A stretch of 64,000 nt of DNA from assembly GCA_011037195.1 (NCBI GenBank), contig JAAEAF010014390.1, positions 1 through 64,000 of the forward strand, read 5' to 3'. The translations under genes and the position numbers were made by a program. The stretch comes from Triatoma infestans. Its lineage: Eukaryota > Arthropoda > Insecta > Hemiptera > Reduviidae. Positions 12,304 through 24,489 of this stretch are shown piece by piece. Positions within the stretch are counted from its first letter, which is position 1; each line of letters starts with the position of its first letter. The notes below the pieces were generated by a model. That model was not told the origin of the DNA. It saw only the letters and a program-made list of their open reading frames with translations, and ran no database searches.

Positions 12304-13739
12304 TCTAATGTATTAAACGCTTGCATGGCTTTCTCTTGCTGCAATTATAAAGTCAATCAATAAAGTCAATAATAAAGTCATTATTGACAAATTTACTTTA
12401 AACTTGAAAAGTTGTACTCATTTGACTTAACATAGAGATGTTGGGGGGTACATAATATATGCCTTATCCATGACAGGTCCACTCTTGAAATCATTACATT
12501 ATATTCCAAAAATGTTGCAAAAATAAGTGATAGGTTTATGTCTCTGCAGTTAGTAATCCATTTCAAAGGAAATCGTTATAGTCGTTTTCGAGAGAATCCC
12601 AAAATAAAAGAAAAAGACAAACCTATTCTTCAAATTCGCACTTCCGGTTAACCGATTTTCTTCAAACTTGGAAATCTACTAATGTTCCTTCTTCTTCTTC
12701 TTCTTTGGCCCTACGGTCCTCTAAGGACCTTGACCTCGTCAATCACTCTCTTTCACTAAAGTAATCCTTCTCCAAGTCCTTCACTTATATCTAGTCTCCT
12801 GCTCACTTATATCTAGCCCTTATAACTACTCCTGATATCTTAGTCGACATCGTCCAGCCATCTGAACCTCAGTCTTCCTCATTTTCTTGAAAATTCAGGA
12901 TACCTCCATCCTTATTAACTGCCCTAGATATTTCAATCCTCGCTTGTTAATTCATTCGACCAAATCCTGCTCCACGTATAGTTCTGGAATTTCAAATTTT
13001 TTTTCTTATTCTGTATCACCTCTTCTCTCTTTCTGTCACTGGCCTATTGAGGTTTTCCTGATGATTTTCCTCTCCCAAACATTCAACAATCTTTCATCAT
13101 CTTTTCTTACATCTCGTTTCACTGGCATACGCTACCTCTGGCCTCAATATGGTCTTGTGAAACTATCAATTTTGCCACTCTATACAGTTCGCGGAAATTG
13201 AAGACCTTCTGCAGTGCCCACAAACATCTATGCCTATTGTTATCCTGTCTTCTATTTCAACCCATATTTCCAGTTTTGTCCGTTAAAACAGCCACTAGAT
13301 ATTTAAAACGTTCATTCGATTCAGCTTACCTGATGCTGCTTCAAACTCTTGGATAGCACCCGCCAAGCTGGTTTGATTCTCCAGTTGGTCTATATAATGC
13401 ACATTAAATAGACGGCATACATTATACTGGAGTAATTAATTCTTCAAAGGAAAGTTAAATTTCGCATTTCCAGTTGATGGATTCTTTATCTTAGCAAAAA
13501 TTTTTGCCCGAAATCTTCGTGTCAGTTGCGGTGGTAATATCTACACAAAATTTACCAAAATTGAGCTTCTTGCAATTTTTCATTTTTGAGATATTCACAT
13601 AGATACGCAGACCAATTTCTAAAAACCAATTTTTCGGACTCAGGGGGACCTCAGAACGTGTATTTCCGGTTAAAACACGATATCGAAAATTTGACAAGAT
13701 TACAGTATTTCCTCTTTGTAGGAGTAATAGAAAGTAAAA
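12304..13739 (+). mobile_element. GTGTGA-family copy split by an RTE-like LINE
   Basis: The degenerate 5' end TCTAATGTATTAAACGCTTG is followed by GGCTTTCTCTTGCTGC. The family module runs to CTTCCGGTTAACCGATTTTC at about 12660. After the LINE it resumes near 13440 with TTTCCAGTTGATGGATTC, GGACTCAGGGGGACCTCAG and the 3' hairpin region ending GGAGTAATAGAAAGTAAAA. Confidence 0.72.
12687..13400 (-). pseudogene. 5'-truncated RTE-like LINE: reverse transcriptase C-terminus and 3' end
   Basis: Minus-strand translation in several frames gives the order typical of the end of RTE-type reverse transcriptases. First, ENQTSLAGAIQEFEAASGKL just past the catalytic YADD position. Then FKYLVAVLTDKTGN, a decayed metal-binding/linker part, a WERKI-like stretch, RWLDDV-like residues and EVKVLRGP. 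It is followed by a short 3' UTR ending in (GAA)n, the usual microsatellite tail of RTE elements. Many stops and frameshifts show it is dead. It sits inside a GTGTGA-family copy, so it inserted later than that element. Confidence 0.75.
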
Positions 13740-14421
13740 TTATTCTTCATAATGGAACTTTTGGAAGGAATGAATGCTTCTTCATTTCTTTTATTTCCCT
13801 TTTTTTCTCTCTTAAAGGAACTTATTAAACTACGGCACAGCAATTCTCTGCCACCCTCCTCCATCCGCCCCGCCCCCCAACAGCAAAATTTAAGTTACTT
13901 ATATTTCAAGTTGTTTGTGTTTTGTTTTGTTTGTTATAAAAAAAAACAAAAAAAAAAAAAAATAATGGTTATACAAATTCATATTGTAATACTAATTATA
14001 ACAACATATGTAATACTGCTAAAAATTACAGTAGTGACGGCAAGTAATCATGAGCAATAAACTTTGAATTGAAAAAAAAAAATATGCAGGCTAACGGAAA
14101 TTATTAATATACATAAAAAAACGGTTTTTAAGTCTTCATTTCAACACATGGCATAGTGCATACTGTGCAGGGCTTACACGTATTATTTATATATATTTCG
14201 TCCCGTCTTCTCTTTCTGTATATATATATATATGTAAATATATGTAAATAAGGATTCACTCATTGAGGTTAATAAACACAAAAGTTTATATGATAGGCAG
14301 TTTTTTTTTTTGGTTTGTGTAATTTTTGTAAATAAAATGGAAGCAATGAAATGGAGGGAGGATATTTCCTATTTAACAAAGCTATTAATAAGCTCAACTC
14401 AAAGCTGCTTCTTTACAAAAC
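13740..14421. other. Intronic stretch with A-rich and (TA)n tracts
   Basis: Poly-A near 13938-13963, a C-rich patch CCATCCGCCCCGCCCCCC at 13861-13878 and a (TA)n run at 14218-14232. No gene or element recognised. Confidence 0.5.
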
Positions 14422-15166
14422 TCCAGTGTGAAACACTCACACACCACTTTCTCTTACTTCTATAATACAATGTAAGAGAAAACTTTTCTTCAAAATAATT
14501 ACATTATCGTTATATATATATATATATATATAATATATATATACACACACACACACACAGATGGACTTGCCAAAAAAATGGCGGTAAGAGGGGTTACCAT
14601 GTCTACCTGAGTGTAATTATTATGGGAGAGCTGTCTGGTTTCAATTAAAGCTTGTAGAGGCAGTTTAAAATTTTAATCTAATTGGAACGCCCCAAACAAA
14701 ACCAAGCTATAACCACTTTTTTTCCGGAACAATCTTTTATATAAAAGTTAATTTGTATTTGTGCAGAGAACAACCCAAGTTTAAAGAAAATCCTGGCCGA
14801 TTTTGGCAGTCAGATTTGATATTCAATCAATGTTACTAATATTATGCAAATAGTAAAAAACTATATATTGGTACTGAATTGATACTTTAGAGTTTCCCCC
14901 AGAACTCCCCCAAAAAATAAATTTTTACCAGAAAACTGTATCAAATGAAAACGATAGATATTATGTGTTTAGATGGTATTGCAAAGTTTAAAGAAAATCG
15001 TTAGAGAAAATCGCGAAAAAATGAAAAAAAAGAAGAAAAAAACAACCATTCAAACTAATATCGTATTTCCGGTGGATGGATTTTGCCCGAAATCTTCGTG
15101 ACAGATGCGGTGGTGGTATCTAAACGGAATATCAATTTTGAGCTTCCTGGCATTTTTCGTTTTTGC

Positions 15167-15200
<34 letters not shown>

Positions 15201-15232
15201 GCACAAGGACCATTCGCTAAAACCATTTTAAC
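14422..15232 (+). mobile_element. GTGTGA-family copy, 3'-truncated
   Basis: Starts TCCAGTGTGAAACACTCACAC. It includes a (TA)n(CA)n microsatellite (about 14512-14559), TATTTCCGGTGGATGG, AAATCTTCGTGACAGATGCG and (CT)n(CA)n at 15166-15201, then stops at the ACCATTCGCTAAAACCA block before the 3' hairpin. Confidence 0.72.
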
Positions 15233-16451
15233 CGAGCATTAAAATGTCCTTCCCCAGAAGGTCAAGAAATCCTTTGGTGATTATTTCTTATCACTGAAGC
15301 GAGCACCTATGGGAACCTACGGGATAAACGAGAACCTATGGGATAGGCCAAGAATTTTAAGCAGCAGGGACCTTTCTGCCCAGTAAACCTTGAAATCCAA
15401 GAAAGTTTTCGATTAGAATCTGTTATTAAAAAGATAATGGAATTTATGCGTGATAGCTGCATTAATTAATTAATGTTTTTTTTTTTCATTCTGTTTGGTC
15501 CAGGTTGTTTCCAACTCAATGAATCATCGAAAGATGAGCGACAAATTCTTAACTTTGTCTTAATACTATTTTTAATGGAATAATGTTCTTGCTAAAAAAA
15601 CAGTTAATTCTAGATCTGTCATAACTGACAAATACATTCGCTGTAAGAGCCACCTATAATATTTACTACGATTATGAGTTACGAAGTGATGGGCCGAATT
15701 GGAATCGCTTCTTTTGAAGTCTATATCATCAGTTTTGAAAGTAATAAACCCTCAGCTAACTTTAGCTAAATCTACATACTAAACCCAAGTTTTACTCTTT
15801 CTAAAAAGCCTATCGACTTTCACCATGACTTCTTAGACCTTTCTGACCCACAAAGGCACCAATCGAAATATATATATAATCCCAATTTTCTTGCCACCAC
15901 CCCAAAAAACTAGAACCCATTCATTTTGATATATATTCCTGTTAATATTCTACTGAACTAAATTTTATAAAATAAACTGCTTTCACGACATGTTCATTCA
16001 TGTATGATGTAACATCATTGAAGATGTACAAATTTATGTATATATATATAAAACCGGTTGGACCAATATTTTTTTAATTAGAGGTTTTCACAAAAGAGGG
16101 CGATGTGTATCATAATAATTGACAAATTTTGTAGGTAGCTACTTTAATAATGAAATTAATTTGAGCGAATCAAGTTTTATATTAAACTTTCTCTTATTTA
16201 TACAAGAGAATGTTTTTCATTTTGGTATTGGTGACTTTCTAAATTGAGTTTCTTAGATTATTATAAATTATGTATCACGGTTGGCGGGGGGGCAAGACAA
16301 AATGGATGAAGCGTCCTTAAACAAATTATTGTTTCATTTTAATCGTATTTTTCGTGAGAGTTTATTTACTTACATAACTTTGTAACTTTGTACACAAGTA
16401 TATTATAATACGGACATTGGACGAAACAATAAATTTAAATTAATAAATTTC
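15233..16451. other. Intronic stretch, no recognised element
   Basis: AT-rich with short (TA)n runs. The tandem phrases GAACCTATGGGATA / GGAACCTACGGGATA at 15310-15345 form a small local duplication. No coding signal. Confidence 0.45.
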
Positions 16452-16546
16452 AATAATTACTTCCTCTTATTCCTAGTAAAAAGGAAGTATTGCGATCGTG
16501 TTAAATTTTCGAAATTGAGTTTTCACCGGAAATACACGTTTTGCAA
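16452..16546 (-). repeat. GTGTGA-family 3' end, inverted
   Basis: TTACTTCCTCTTATTCCTAG...AAGGAAGTATTGCGATCGTG, then GAGTTTTCACCGGAAATACA. Only the terminal 95 bases are clear; scattered family-like words follow to about 16880. Confidence 0.65.
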
Positions 16547-17929
16547 TAAAAAAAAAGGAAGTTTTTGCTGTCTACCCTTTATGAATATAAGACGAAAATT
16601 TTTCTTTTATTACTATCTTCATCTGAAAGAGTATGAAATCACCAATAGTAACCGGATTCAAAAAAAATAGCTGCAATCCCTTTATGTCCCCAGTTTATTA
16701 CAGGCCAGGTAATAAACTTTAAATTTACATTTAATATTTGAATATTTTATTTTCTTTTTATAGCATATACGCTCTTCCGTGGATAAAAAAAATTGCCGTG
16801 AAAAGAGGATAGCCTGCATTCAAAAGTCGCGAGAGTAGACTCGTTGTTTCCGGTTGAGAGTTTTCAATTTGGCATGAAAGTCATGCCAAAATTTGGATAT
16901 AGGTCCTATTTAATGTGTAGGAGGCATGATGCAAGTGAACTGAACCAATACCACTCAAATCAAAGAACAGAAGAACCCTTCTTTTAGCCTCTACTTTGCA
17001 ATTAATGTTTCCCATATAACTTTTATAAATAAGACTACACTTTTCCTCAAGTGTTTTGGGCATTTTACTGAATTAGGAATTTTTCTCAATAATTAGTGAT
17101 AGTAGTTATTTGTGAAAAGCAATCTATAAATTGTAATTTAAAAGATTTCCTATCTGCATAAAAAAAAAAAATTGAATGAATCATTTCTAAATAAGAAAAA
17201 AAAAATAATTAAAAGAATACTATTAGTAGAATTAGGCAACACAAAACAGCTGTTCTTTTTTTCCAGCGAACATATGATTAAATAATTATATTAGTAAATA
17301 ATTATAGAGATAGATAAGGAATGTAGGGAAGTAGCTGATAGAAGAAGAACAAGAGGAATACTTATATATATCTATATATATATTGTGTTGAGTTGTGTGC
17401 GAGTGTGTATGTGTCTGTCTGTTTGTGGTTTAGTAGTAAGATAAGACCGTTATAACGAAACGCACACACTTATATATATATATTACGTACATCGGATGAG
17501 AAGTAAAATATAAAACCTACATTGGTTCCAGTTAGCCAAACTTGACTTTAATTATTGTCTGTGTCGGCTGGTTAAAATAGAGAACACGCAGTGTTCCATG
17601 ACGCGAGGCGAAAGAAGAAAAAAATAAAACAAAATAATTTGGCTTCCTTTTTTTTAAAGTTTCACACTATTATATTTCATTTCGCGAATAGTATTACTTA
17701 ATTTTAATTTATAATATAAATGAAAACATATAAATAATCTATGTGAAAATCAATTTAGATTTTTCCTATAGCTGCTTAAGGCAATATAATAATGGGAAAG
17801 TCACAAATATTATAAATAAAGTGTTATTCGAAAAGATGTTTTCGGGCTAAATTGCTGAATAGGAAGTTTTAGGATTTCTTTCATGTACGACATCTTTGGA
17901 CATAGTTAAAGAACAATCTTACAAACCGT
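16547..17929. other. Intronic stretch, no recognised element
   Basis: AT-rich, with (TA)n at 17363-17381 and 17472-17483. The minus open frame 16881-17063 has no domain. Confidence 0.45.
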
Positions 17930-17939
17930 TCAGGGTTTT

Positions 17940-18611
17940 GTGAAAATTAGTGGAAAGATAGTGCAGGACTTGAACAAGGCAATGAAAGGGTATCTCAGAA
18001 TAAGGTGCAAGGGAGAATGGGTGAGAACCTTTCGGGGGGATCACACTAGGATCGAGGACGAAATTTGGCGAGTGAACCGATTTCTGCTATCCAAACTTGA
18101 TGAGACGAGCAAGAAATGGGGATTTGAGAGAGATTATGAGATTACCATTAGTAGTATAGGGGATGATAACCTCACGAGGCCAACGGAGTCGGGCAGCGGT
18201 ATTATTCGCTGCTATTCAGATGGCTCTAGGCAGGAGGGCACTGGCCTGTCGGGGGCGGGAGCATGGTTTCAGGAGTTGGACAGAGGGAGTTCGGTAGCCT
18301 TGGGTGGGTTGGCCACGGTCTTTCAGGCAGAGGTGGTGGGCATTATTGAATGCTGCCACCTGGTGGTGGAGTGGCAGGGAGAGTTCAAGGAAGTGCGGAT
18401 TTTCTCGGATAGCCAGGCCGCACTAAGGGCTTTGAGTAAGCCTTGGTGGAGTTCGAAATTGGTGGGAGAATGTCGGAGGAAGCTCAATGCTTTAGCTCGG
18501 AGGGGTACGGTGCGCCTCTATTGGATACCCGGACACGCGGGAATAGAGGGGAATGAGAGGGCAGACCAGTTGGCTAGGGAGGGATCATCTCAACCATTTT
18601 GCGGTTCTTAA
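17940..18611 (+). pseudogene. LINE RNase H domain fragment
   Basis: 223 codons. The RNase H fold begins near residue 88 with CYSDGSRQ (first catalytic Asp). It continues with FQAEVVGI (catalytic Glu), IFSDSQAALRAL (Asp), and ends with YWIPGHAGIEGNERADQLA (last Asp), so all four metal-binding residues survive. This domain cleaves the RNA strand of RNA/DNA hybrids during retrotransposition. The frame ends with TAA where related elements have an acidic codon before PAL, and coding similarity continues in frame after it, so the stop is a mutation. No start codon of its own is expected; it is the C-terminal part of a polyprotein whose reverse transcriptase is missing. Confidence 0.88.
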
Positions 18612-19084
18612 CCAGCCCTGGCTGTCACAAAGACGTTTCGTGACAAACAGATTAGACTTTGGGAGACGAAAGTTTTGGAGAAACGCAGGGGGGACACGCA
18701 GGGGTGTCTCCAAGCCAAAAGATTTATAAAGACAAATAGGCAGGGAACTTCGGAGTATCTCCTTCCCTTAGTAGGACGGGTCTGAGGACCCTGATAGGGA
18801 TAGTGACTGGACACACTTGGGTGTCCAGCCACTTGTTTAATGTAGGGAGGACGTCTAGTCCCATTTGTCAGAACTGTGACGACGGAGTCAGGGAAACGGT
18901 GTACCACTACCTTTGTCAGTGTCCCCGTTTCGCTGGAACTAGGTTTCGTGTTTTTGGGAGGGCATCACTCTCGCAGGATTGTCTGCGCGAGCTGGAGTTT
19001 CGGGATATCTTGGGATACTGTAGATTAACCGGTAAGCTACCGGGGGAAATTTATTATGAGGATAGGGGGGTATCGGGGGGATAA
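18612..19084 (+). pseudogene. LINE C-terminal domain with CCHC-like knuckle, after stop and frameshift
   Basis: Continues the preceding protein. It first runs in the same frame (PALAVTKTFRDKQIRLWE, then a basic stretch to PLVGRV) and then shifts to the frame of 18803-19084. There a GHTWVSSHLF motif is followed by CQNCDD, HYLCQCPRF and RFRVFGRA. This C-x2-C...H-x4-C arrangement is the usual ending of R1/Jockey-type LINE polyproteins. One nonsense and one frameshift separate the pieces, so the copy is inactive. Confidence 0.82.
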
Positions 19085-19140
19085 AGGCCACATAGGCTTA
19101 GGTCCCGCGCCATTAGGCACCCGAACTACAACAATAATAA

Positions 19141-20937
19141 TGCAGGACTTTCATGCGCTAAATATTCCTGCTTAAGCACTGAAGGAGAAAGTGTATCTGA
19201 AATTTTATCCATTATAGCTTGCTTCCTATTTTTGGTTTTTAATTCTGATCGGTTTCGTTTTTTCCTCCGTATTATCGCGTTAACCAAGACCATGAAGAGA
19301 CGTTTACTTCCACTTTTTTGGAACTGGAAGTGAAAGGTCTCTACACAAATTTGATGAAGAAGCAGACTAATACGATGGAGGCAAATCCGAAATCTGTCAA
19401 AAAATGAAAAAAGCATATTATCTCAAAAAAAAAGAAGTTACTCAGCACTGCCGGGGGACTCGGAACTATTTATACCACTGACAGTGGTCAAAATTGAATA
19501 TTTTGAACTTTTAGACTTCTGTGGACATTTTTATGCAAAACAACAGGTGTTTCGGGTAGACCGCATCAGTCGTTTTGTTACAAAACCGACGTATCTTCCC
19601 ATACTGCTAAAACAACACTCCCCAATAGGATCCCAGCAATTAAGCCATCATTACTCTGAAAAAGGTATTAGAATATAGGCGAAACGTCAGTTTCACGAAA
19701 CACGGACGCAGTCTTATCCCGGAAAAATCCAAGTATTTTGTTTACTGCATTATTGATTTTCACTCGATAAAAGTGCACTGACCCCAAGCTCCGCATTTAC
19801 TGAGAATTTTTCTGTATGGCTTTCCAATTGAAAAAGTAGAGGCCAGTTATAATTAACTTGCTTAATTGCTTTTAAAGTGTTGTACAACAGGTGGGGATCT
19901 TTTTATTTATTACATAAAAAACCCAATGTCAACGTCGGACACTGAAATATTAAATCCTAAAAGAACAAAACATAATAATTGCTTTACTGGAAAAAAAAGA
20001 AGAGCAAAGTTCTGTATATAATCAGTTTTTGAAAAGTGGGAAGGTCTGGAATAAAGAGGGCGCTGGCAACGCCCACACCGGTACTGACCACAGCCTCTTC
20101 AAGTGCCCAGGCGTCGTCATCATCACTGAAGAAATATAAGAAAAAAATTCTCACGCAAAAAGTATATATAAAAGGTGGTCAAAACCAGCTGCGTTGCCCA
20201 TGTTCTTTTAACTTATAAAACTCACTACCACTAACTAACTGCTATATCAAAGACCCCAAGTTACTACTGTAGAAGATGTGCACTGTATGTGTTTGGATTG
20301 TCCAATCTGTCTGTCTGTCTGTCTGACTATCAGTGTCTCTCTCTCTCTCTCTCTCTCGCACTCTCTTCATAACAACCTGCACTGCCAGCACACATCAACA
20401 CAACTCACCCTTCAATTTTCTTTTATAAAATTACATGTTCCTTTTATTTATAATTAACCGTTGGGTATAACCTATCTTCTTCCTTTACTTATATATGTAT
20501 ATATTACAGCCAAGCTACCATTATATACATATCTATTTCTGCGTCATTAATATGGTATATACAGAGTTTATCGGCATAAATAATAAATAGCAAAAAAATA
20601 GCAATTATTATTATTATTAATTGTATAGATGGCGAATTAATAATAAATTAAAGTTAGTGTTTCATTCGTGGCCAATTCTGTTACAGCCTAGGTGACGACG
20701 CCGATCGTAGTAACTTAGAGACAGTTAAGGAGTTACACATAAGAGACTAATTCTTAAATTCTAAAAGTATCGATAATTCTACTCGTATTCACGCATGATA
20801 TGCATGCCTAAAATACATCTTACACAAGCGAATTATATATTGTATTAAGAATGATATACGACACATGACTTCCGTTTACACGGCAATACTAAAAGTTTAA
20901 AATAACAAATTTTCTTCAAACTTTAAATTTCCACTTT
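19141..20937. other. Intronic stretch with microsatellites and one unexplained GC-rich patch
   Basis: Contains (TGTC)n at about 20308-20324 and (CT)n at 20336-20357. The 100-bp patch 20036-20135 is notably GC-rich and open on both strands. On plus it encodes TPTPVLTTASSSAQASSSS; on minus a run open after a TTTCTTCAG-like acceptor. I cannot assign it to an element or gene. Confidence 0.45.
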
Positions 20938-21383
20938 TTCTTTTATTCATAGTTATTTTCGAAACATGAGTTTTCACCGGAAGTATAGGTTTTGAGGGTC
21001 ACTGTTGAAAAAAAATTGTTTTTAGCTACAATAACTCCAAAATATTTGCTACGAGAAGTTGCAGGAAACTCAAAACTTGGTATTCCATTTACTTAACACT
21101 ACCACCGTATCTGACACGAAGCTTTCAGTCAAAATACATCATCAACCGGAAGTACGATTTTACTGAATGATTTTTGTTGTTGTTTTTTTCACTTTTTCGT
21201 GATCTTCTCGAAAACGGCTCCAAAAGATTTTCTTTAAACTTCTAGTTCAATCTATCTGCCAATAGTCTCTGTCAACCTTTACTATATTTTTGTTACAGCT
21301 CTAAAATAAACCATAAAATTTATCAATTTGGCAACACTGTTTAATTGCAGTAAGAGGTTGTCCAGGGAGAGTTTTACACTAGA
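20938..21383 (-). mobile_element. GTGTGA-family copy, inverted and shortened
   Basis: Left part GAGTTTTCACCGGAAGTATA; middle CATCATCAACCGGAAGTACG and GTGATCTTCTCGAAAACGGC; right end GCAGTAAGAGGTTGTCCAGG...TTTTACACTAGA, the reverse complement of the family 5' end. Confidence 0.7.
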
Positions 21384-22419
21384 TTGTTACTAAATATGTT
21401 TTGTATATGTATTGTTTGGTATACTCGGAAAGTCAGACGCAGGGTCGAAAAAACATCTATTTCCTGTCACAATTCTGCTTTGTTGTCATAGCGGATGTCA
21501 TTTTTGCTAGTGATCACTGACCTTCAGATACTTACACTCATAATGTGGCTTTGAAAAAATTTCCCCAACCTGCAAATCATCGAATCCTATAAAGTCCTAT
21601 TGTTGTTACCACATACAGTGTTTTATTTTCATTAACTGGAGTCCAAACACGAAAAGTGATATTTTTCTTACAGTCATCTCCAGAACTAAATTAAAGAGAA
21701 AAGTGGACAGCTGGTCTCTTTGTCTTAACCCCACATAGACAGGCAATTCTCATGAGTCAACTCTAAGTAACCTAAGTATGGGATAAGGCGCTTTGACTAA
21801 TAATTACCACCTATTTTATCTTAAATCATTAAAAAGAATGTTGTATAACTAACTTCTTAACACTTCAGTAACTAACTAATTTCACCAAAAGGACAATGGT
21901 GAACTAAAGATGTTCTGTCAGAAATAAACATTAACAAAAAATAAAATCTTCTAAAGGTACAAAAAAGAAAAAGAAGAAAAGAAATGTACTTAATATTTAA
22001 TGTATGTAAAGTTAGTTCCGGTAGTTAGCAATAAGTACAACTGTGTGATGTAGTACACATTTTACTCGGCGGAGGAGTGGTTTCCGGTTTTTAGTCCGTT
22101 CCACTGGGCTACTGTCCATCATCATATACACATTTCTATATATATATATATATATATTTTTTTTTTTGCAACACTACATTATTTATAAATATTAACTTTT
22201 ATTATTTAATATGTATATTTTCATTATTACCTCGGGCAACTTATTTAAACATTACATATACCAAGAGTAGCAAATACCGTTATGATTAAGACAACGAACA
22301 GCAAATTATGATAAGCATTTGTGTTTTTCTTCTGTATAGTAAAAAACATTATAATTTCACAAATTTATTACATTATAATTAGCATTCAAGTGATCTATAA
22401 TAAAGATATGCAAGTATTT
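21384..22419. other. Intronic stretch, no recognised element
   Basis: AT-rich; (TA)n plus T run at 22137-22168. No coding signal that I can support. Confidence 0.45.
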
Positions 22420-23340
22420 CCTGCTTCTACATCTTTATATGTGCTATGCAGACCTTTAATTGAAGTCTTTAATATGATGAAGAGGGAACAAATCTTAGAG
22501 GTACTGAAAAAGAAGGATGTTGAAATAGAGGTATAGTCAACCATTAGGAACTTAAGTGTGGAAACTGGTAATTAATTCTATGTGCACCAGTTAGCACTGC
22601 TGAAGAACCACTCTAAAAAAGGCAGTTCGTCAGAGCTGTAAACTAAAACAATGTTTAACATTCTAACAGAAGAGGTGATAAAACAGTGCCAATAAAAATG
22701 AGAAAAATAGTAGTAAAAGACCATAGGAATCTGCAGTTAGTCAATTATATCAACACTTAATGATAATTAGAAAAATAATTGTTATGACGAAAACTAAATA
22801 TTTGGTGACAGACGCGGAACAACAAAGCACAGCATCCTAATAAATAGGAATCAGGTCAAAAAGAGCAGCTCTTTTGAATATCCACAAGGATGGAGGCAGT
22901 GATAATGAAATTAAAAAAAGAATAGTCGCAGCAGGGAAACGTTCTTCCAGGCCTTGAGATAGTGTTTCCTGGGAGAAAAGAAAAGTCAATAAAAAGACGT
23001 CTATAAATTAAATTTTTTACTCATCCTTACGCAAGTCAATCATGAGCCGAGACTTCTAAGAATAGAATAATTCTTTAAAGGTATTAGAAAAGAGCTTCCT
23101 TTGCAAAGAAGAAGACAGAAATATGAAAGATGAAGTGAGAAATGTAACAATTAGAGACTAATAATGGGTAACGTACTATGAATAGGACAAAATAAACTGG
23201 TAAGAGAAATGTACGAATTGAAGCCTGTTTAACGATGTCGAAGAGGCAGATCCCCGCACTACAGGGTGAAATGAATATCAAGAGACCGTATGTCGCTTAA
23301 GGAATTTTCCTAATTGAATATGTGGATGGGTCCGCGATCC
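22420..23340 (+). pseudogene. Degenerate LINE reverse transcriptase remnant
   Basis: Plus-strand frames give, in order, FNMMKREQILEVLKKKDVEI (equivalent to the AFDxVxREQIWEVLKKxGV helix of RTE-type reverse transcriptases). Then come a decayed KGVRQGCVLSP-like segment near 22620 (KAVRQSCKL), NIHKDGGSDNEIKKRI near 22880 (the KDGGSDxxIxxRI motif after the active site) and a C-terminal tail to about 23320. Reverse transcriptase of such LINEs primes on nicked target DNA. Numerous stops and shifts make it a fossil. A hammerhead-bearing foldback begins right after it at 23352. Confidence 0.7.
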
Positions 23341-23389
23341 TGGACAATATATGGTATTTTATTCGTCGTAGTATGCATATTTATAGTGT

Positions 23390-23428
23390 TCCTGACCGGT
23401 TTCGGATTTTCATCCATCGTCAGAGCAA
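23390..23428 (-). ncRNA. Hammerhead-ribozyme-like motif, left arm of foldback 1
   Basis: On the minus strand: CTGACGA, then T, then GGAT-GAAA-ATCC as stem II, then GAAAC, CG, GTC. These are the hammerhead core elements CUGANGA and GAAA with a short palindromic stem III (ACCGGT). Stem I pairs only about two bases here, so activity is doubtful. An unpaired T between core and stem II is non-standard. Confidence 0.5.
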
Positions 23429-23530
23429 ATTCACCAAGTTCGTGTAGAGAGTTCACTTCAACTTAATGTCTCTGTTACACTCACACTTGTTGGTTGTACG
23501 GCCAACAAATTTGTACACGAACTTAGAATT

Positions 23531-23569
23531 TGCTCTGACCAAGGATGAAAATCCGAAACCGATAAGGAA
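23531..23569 (+). ncRNA. Degenerate hammerhead-like motif, right arm of foldback 1
   Basis: CTGACCAAGG ATGAAAATCC GAAACCGATA: the core G of CUGANGA is mutated to C and the stem III palindrome is changed, so this copy should be inactive even though stem II (GGAT/ATCC) is intact. Confidence 0.45.
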
Positions 23570-23606
23570 CACTATAAATATGCATGCTATGACAAATAAA
23601 ATACCA

Positions 23607-24489
23607 AATTTTCCTAATTAGTGCAAAATGCCAACATCTCGCAGAAGACAGGAATTAATAGAAGAAATTAATGAAAGCCAATCCTTCATACAACGCACAC
23701 AACCGGTGACAAAAGGCCCGAAGTTTTAAACCCAAACACAGTTAAGGTTGTGAATAATCACGGTCATCTTATTGAATGTTTAAAATATCCGTTTTACTCC
23801 ACTGATATCTCTTGATAATGTATCAAAAGGAATCAGGGTAATCTGTGAGAGTAGTGTATGTATGGAAATTTCGAACTGACTGTTTGATTAAATGAAGAAT
23901 ATTTAAAACTGGACTTGCTAAGATGGTCATAATATCAGAAGAAAATATCCAGCATTCTGGATCAAATACACAAATGCGAACAAACTGACATGAACAAAAT
24001 TTATATTATATTACTCCTTTTGTATAAGAAAAATGTTATTAACAAGTGTTGAAATTATAAACAATATTCAGTATATTGTGGTTAATTTGTTTGTTTTTTG
24101 TGGTTTTCTTGATAACTTCTTTTTTATAAAACCAAAGGTGATTGTTCCTTTAGAAATTGATAAAACTAAAAACAGAAATTGAATGACATATAGGCTAATG
24201 TTATGGAAAAAAAGTGAGCAGAAGAGAAATATGAGGTTTCTACTTTATCTAGTGGCTTAGTGGCTTTATATTCAGCTTTAACCTTATTGTTTCGTTGAAA
24301 TATTCTTTCATGTGGTGTGACACTTACGGCTTTCTAAAAATCCACTTCTTAATTTTCAACTGACAAGATGATCAATTATTGTTAATGAACTTTTAATTTC
24401 CCCTCCACTTGGCAGATTAATCAACAACAGAAAGGAAGTATACAATATAATCACGTATTAGAGGTAACTAACATATATACATATTCTTA
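23607..24489. other. Intronic stretch, no recognised element
   Basis: AT-rich; no repeat family or coding signal that I can name. Confidence 0.4.

Larger units (their letters stand above)
17930..19140 (+). mobile_element. 5'-truncated R1-like LINE (RNase H and zinc-knuckle region)
   Basis: The insertion runs from near 17930 to a 3' tail of ACAAC and (AAT)n at 19126-19140. It holds the end of the polyprotein: a linker, an RNase H domain and a C-terminal cysteine/histidine motif, broken by one stop and a frameshift. GC is much higher than the surrounding intron, which helps delimit it. The reverse transcriptase and endonuclease parts are absent. Confidence 0.85.
23352..23606. mobile_element. 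Foldback element 1 with opposed hammerhead-like cores
   Basis: The left arm 23352-23447 (TGGTATTTTATTCGTCGTAG ... GCAAATTCACC, AAGTTCGTGTA) is the reverse complement of the right arm 23513-23606. A spacer of about 65 bp lies between. Each arm has a hammerhead-like core reading outward from the spacer: minus strand in the left arm, plus strand in the right arm. Arm identity is high, with a handful of mismatches. No protein-coding region. Confidence 0.85.

Noticed and set aside
13491..13828. Overlapping frames on both strands near 13.6 kb
   Set aside because: They lie across a GTGTGA-family 3' end and recur, with changes, in other noncoding copies (for example 46398-46664 and 50102-50326).
14510..14560. 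Adjacent TATA-like sequences as promoters (also at 22.1, 27.2, 40.7 kb)
   Set aside because: They are (TA)n microsatellites without any initiator or gene downstream.
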